A program made the position numbers and the translations under genes. From an uncultured Micrococcales bacterium (lineage in GTDB: Bacteria; Actinomycetota; Actinomycetes; Actinomycetales; Microbacteriaceae), in assembly GCA_913056225.1 (NCBI GenBank), contig CAJXMQ010000042.1, positions 1-7,981 of the forward strand: a stretch of DNA of 7,981 bases, read 5' to 3'. The notes under the pieces were generated by a model. The model was not told the DNA's origin and did no database searches. It worked only from the letters and a program-made list of their open reading frames with translations. Positions 6,121 to 7,981 of the stretch are shown one piece after another. How positions within the stretch are numbered: the stretch's first letter is position 1; each line of letters begins with the position of its first letter.

Positions 6121-6854
6121 CCCTTCCCCTGAGAAGCAACACTTGCAGCCCCTGCGGCGGCTGCCTCTGGGTCTAGGTATTTGCCCTTGCCAAGAGGTTT
6201 GAAGTTTTCATCCAATTCATAGTGAAGCGGGATTCCAGTTGGAATGTTTAGCTCTGAAATTTCGTCATCGCTGATTCCCTCCAGATGCTTCACCAAAGCC
6301 CTGAGTGAATTTCCGTGGGCTGTTATCAAAACTGAGCCTCTGGCCTTGAGCTCCGGCTGAATGCTTTCTTCCCAGAATGGAAGCATTCGATCTAAAACAT
6401 CTTTCAAGCATTCTGTTTTGGGAACTTCAATGTCTTCATATCTTCTGTCGCTGGACTGATCAAACTCAGAACCAGTCTCAATATCGGGGGGTGGGACATC
6501 AAAACTTCTTCTCCAAGTTTGAAACTTCTCCGCACCAAACTCCTCCAGAGTCTGCGCTTTGTCCTTGCCCTGCAATGCTCCGTAGTGACGCTCGTTTAGT
6601 CGCCAGTCTCTGACGACATCAAGCCAGCTAAGGTCTGCCTCTGAAAGTGCTATCTCTGCTGTGTGGATGGCACGCTTCAATCTTGAGGTGAACAAGATTT
6701 TGGGAAAAAGTCCTGACTCCGCCAAGAGCTCTCCGGCTCTTTTGGCCTCTGCTCGACCCTGGTCGCTTAGTTCGACATCCACCCAACCGGTGAAGAGATT
6801 CTGTTGATTCCAAACGCTGTTGCCGTGACGCAGCAAGATTAGTTGATAACTCAT
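6117..6854 (-). CDS. gpmA: 2,3-bisphosphoglycerate-dependent phosphoglycerate mutase
   Basis: Interconverts 3- and 2-phosphoglycerate in glycolysis and gluconeogenesis, through a phosphohistidine intermediate. The product has 245 residues, normal for the dPGM family. Visible catalytic elements are LLRHGNSVWN with R9 and phosphoacceptor H10, FTGWVDVELS, SRLKRAIHTA with R61, LNERHYGALQG with E88, the WRRSFDVPPP block (114-123), and the second catalytic histidine H180 in ITAHGNSLRAL. The tail after KYLDPE is alanine-rich (AAAAGAASVA) and encodes a GC-rich inverted repeat at DNA level. The ATG follows the ygfZ stop by nine bases. The bases just upstream (AACTGTTTCC) contain no Shine-Dalgarno match, so translation probably relies on coupling to ygfZ, or an undetected promoter gives a weakly initiated transcript. 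It converges on phoU with overlapping stops. Confidence 0.97.
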   Translation of the reverse strand: MSYQLILLRHGNSVWNQQNLFTGWVDVELSDQGRAEAKRAGELLAESGLFPKILFTSRLKRAIHTAEIALSEADLSWLDVVRDWRLNERHYGALQGKDKAQTLEEFGAEKFQTWRRSFDVPPPDIETGSEFDQSSDRRYEDIEVPKTECLKDVLDRMLPFWEESIQPELKARGSVLITAHGNSLRALVKHLEGISDDEISELNIPTGIPLHYELDENFKPLGKGKYLDPEAAAAGAASVASQGKG

Positions 6855-6863
6855 GGAAACAGT

Positions 6864-7811
6864 TTAGGGCTTGTTATTAAGCCTCAGCCTTGGAAGCTTT
6901 GGAACATCGCTAACTGAGCCAGCTGTCTGCGGAACTAGAACTTCCTGAGTGGCACCTTGACCATTTTCTAACCTCAGATCCGCGTCATAATCGACATTGC
7001 GCTTAATCAATGCAAGTGCGATTGGTCCCGCCTCATAGTGGTTTCCAGCAATGGTTATTTTGCCAACCGACTTTTCGCCAACGAATAACTCATCTCCCGC
7101 ATTTGGAAGTTCTGTTCCGTCTTCCAAATAAACCATTGTCAGTCGACGAGGGGGGTGCCCAAGCTTGTGGACCTTGGCAACGGCCTCCTGACCTTTATAA
7201 CAACCCTTCTGCAAATGAACCGCAGAAGTTAGGTAATCCAGCTCATGCGGCAAAGATTTTTCATCAATCTCGGTTTCAGCAGGCCTTCCCGCATAAATCC
7301 TTATTGGCTCCACTGATTCCAAATCAATGAGCTCTTCGGGAAGAGAGTTTGTGATGTTTAGAAATATCGGGTGGGCAATTTCTCTTGCCCCATAGCGGTA
7401 ACCACCCATGGCTACATCAGGCCAACTGTCTTGGAAAAAAACTTCTTCAGCGGGCTTTCCATAACTTGCATAAACAGCGAGCTCCGGTTTTGTTATCTCT
7501 ACCTGTTTTCTAAATCTCATCTTCACCAGGTAGTCAAATAATTCATCAACCACCGCTGAGCCGGTGATAATCAGCACTTCAGTTTCTTTTCCAATAACTC
7601 TCAGAATGTGTTGCAGTCTTCCCTGCGCATCCAATGACAGTGCCTCTCTGGATTCACCTGGACTGAGATCGTCAAGTTTTTGACTGAAGAGGCTATTCAG
7701 CCAACTCAGCCGATCATCACCTGAAACTGAGATGACCGAGAAATCTGTCTCTGCTAGAGCTTCTCCAGATGCAAAAGTTCTTTGTCTGATGTTTGGGTTT
7801 TCACTAATCAA
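6864..7811 (-). CDS. ygfZ: YgfZ/GcvT-like folate-binding protein (iron-sulfur cluster maintenance)
   Basis: Homologue of the tetrahydrofolate-binding protein YgfZ, which supports assembly or repair of certain iron-sulfur enzymes such as MiaB in E. coli. The 315-residue protein shows the N-terminal GcvT-like part (VISVSGDDRLSWLNSLFSQKL, near 26-46), the RIYAGRPAETEIDEKSLPHE block (171-190) and the diagnostic signature KGCYKGQE at 202-209 with C204. That signature distinguishes YgfZ from the glycine-cleavage T protein. The start is a TTG (7809-7811) with GGAG (minus strand, 7817-7820) five bases upstream. This TTG overlaps the stop of the upstream gene as TTGA, implying translational coupling. 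The next gene, gpmA, follows after nine bases. The symbol reflects the family; the actual Fe-S clients in this organism are unknown. Confidence 0.92.
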   Translation of the reverse strand: MISENPNIRQRTFASGEALAETDFSVISVSGDDRLSWLNSLFSQKLDDLSPGESREALSLDAQGRLQHILRVIGKETEVLIITGSAVVDELFDYLVKMRFRKQVEITKPELAVYASYGKPAEEVFFQDSWPDVAMGGYRYGAREIAHPIFLNITNSLPEELIDLESVEPIRIYAGRPAETEIDEKSLPHELDYLTSAVHLQKGCYKGQEAVAKVHKLGHPPRRLTMVYLEDGTELPNAGDELFVGEKSVGKITIAGNHYEAGPIALALIKRNVDYDADLRLENGQGATQEVLVPQTAGSVSDVPKLPRLRLNNKP

Positions 7812-7981
7812 TCTCGCTCCAACCTCGCTGATGCATGGCTACCAAGAGGGTTTCCCAAAGCTGCCATGTCCCAAGCCCATAAAAGTGAGCCTTCTACTAA
7901 GCCAAACATGCGCTGACCTGCTGAGTATTCCTTTGCGTGAGGGGAGCGCAGAACTGCATCGGTTGCCCGCTGCACCCTGCC
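7808..7981 (-). CDS. C-terminal part of a nitrobindin/FABP-like (UPF0678-type) protein, cut by the window edge
   Basis: A reading frame open from the window edge to a TGA at 7808-7810 gives 57 residues. Its key blocks are RATDAVLRSP, AKEYSAGQRMFGLVEG, LLWAWDMAALGNPL and SHASARLERD. This closely resembles the C-terminus of the actinobacterial FABP-like beta-barrel family (THAP4/nitrobindin heme-binding domain, M. tuberculosis Rv2717c type). The histidine in NPLGSHASARL lies eight residues before the end, where nitrobindins carry the proximal heme ligand (H155 of 164 in the mycobacterial protein, from memory), so heme binding is plausible. Only the last strands are visible; the start lies beyond 7981. 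The stop overlaps the ygfZ TTG start (TTGA, 7808-7811), so it is the upstream member of a unit with ygfZ and gpmA. Family assignment is by recognition of the conserved tail. Confidence 0.8.
   Translation of the reverse strand, partial: GRVQRATDAVLRSPHAKEYSAGQRMFGLVEGSLLWAWDMAALGNPLGSHASARLERD

Noticed and set aside
6145..6164. GC-rich inverted repeat at the end of gpmA as a confident terminator
   Set aside because: It is inside coding sequence made of alanine codons and has no T-run; kept only as a possibility in the findings.
1..7981. A novel mobile, defence or CRISPR system
   Set aside because: All coding space is taken by conserved chromosomal genes in typical actinobacterial order; no transposase, integrase, repeat-spacer array, tRNA gene or foreign-composition segment was seen.

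Overview
The window looks like chromosomal core sequence from an actinobacterium, most likely a small-genome member of the Microbacteriaceae (for example the freshwater Luna-type lineages). The evidence is a CarD almost identical in plan to the mycobacterial protein, a senX3/regX3-type two-component pair divergent from phoU, an actinobacterial-type cysteinyl-tRNA synthetase, and a bifunctional IspD-IspF enzyme. GC content appears to be only about one half by eye, low for the phylum, and genes are packed with 2-10 bp gaps or 4 bp overlaps. The family placement is an inference; no rRNA gene is present to confirm it.

Layout. Positions 7-2958 (minus strand) carry a three-gene unit read carD, ispDF, cysS, starting from an extended -10 promoter near 2984-2992. 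Divergent from it, 3051-3524 (plus) encodes a small conserved lipoprotein of unknown function that starts at a TTG behind a strong Shine-Dalgarno sequence. It runs tail-to-tail into regX3 (3521-4201, minus), which overlaps senX3 (4198-5328, minus) by ATGA. A 144 bp divergent intergenic region (5329-5472) separates senX3 from phoU (5473-6120, plus) and contains a run of 11-bp direct repeats resembling a PHO box, plus a perfect 12-bp palindrome. phoU converges with a 4 bp overlap on gpmA (6117-6854, minus). gpmA follows ygfZ (6864-7811, minus), which overlaps by TTGA the end of a nitrobindin/FABP-like gene (7808 to beyond 7981, minus) that runs off the window.

How the genes work together. SenX3, RegX3 and PhoU form the phosphate-sensing control module; the repeats between senX3 and phoU are the natural place for RegX3 to control both sides. 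CarD (RNA polymerase-binding regulator), IspDF (isoprenoid precursors) and CysS (tRNA charging) form a housekeeping operon. The right end combines a probable heme-binding beta-barrel protein, a folate-dependent iron-sulfur maintenance protein and the glycolytic phosphoglycerate mutase.

I see no mobile element, CRISPR array, RNA gene, prophage or defence island. The points most worth a second look are the PHO-box-like array, the palindrome beside it, the uncharacterised lipoprotein, the altered substrate loop of the IspF domain, and the two convergent gene pairs that share their stop codons. No stretch over 300 bp lacks a gene; the largest gap is the 144 bp senX3-phoU region.
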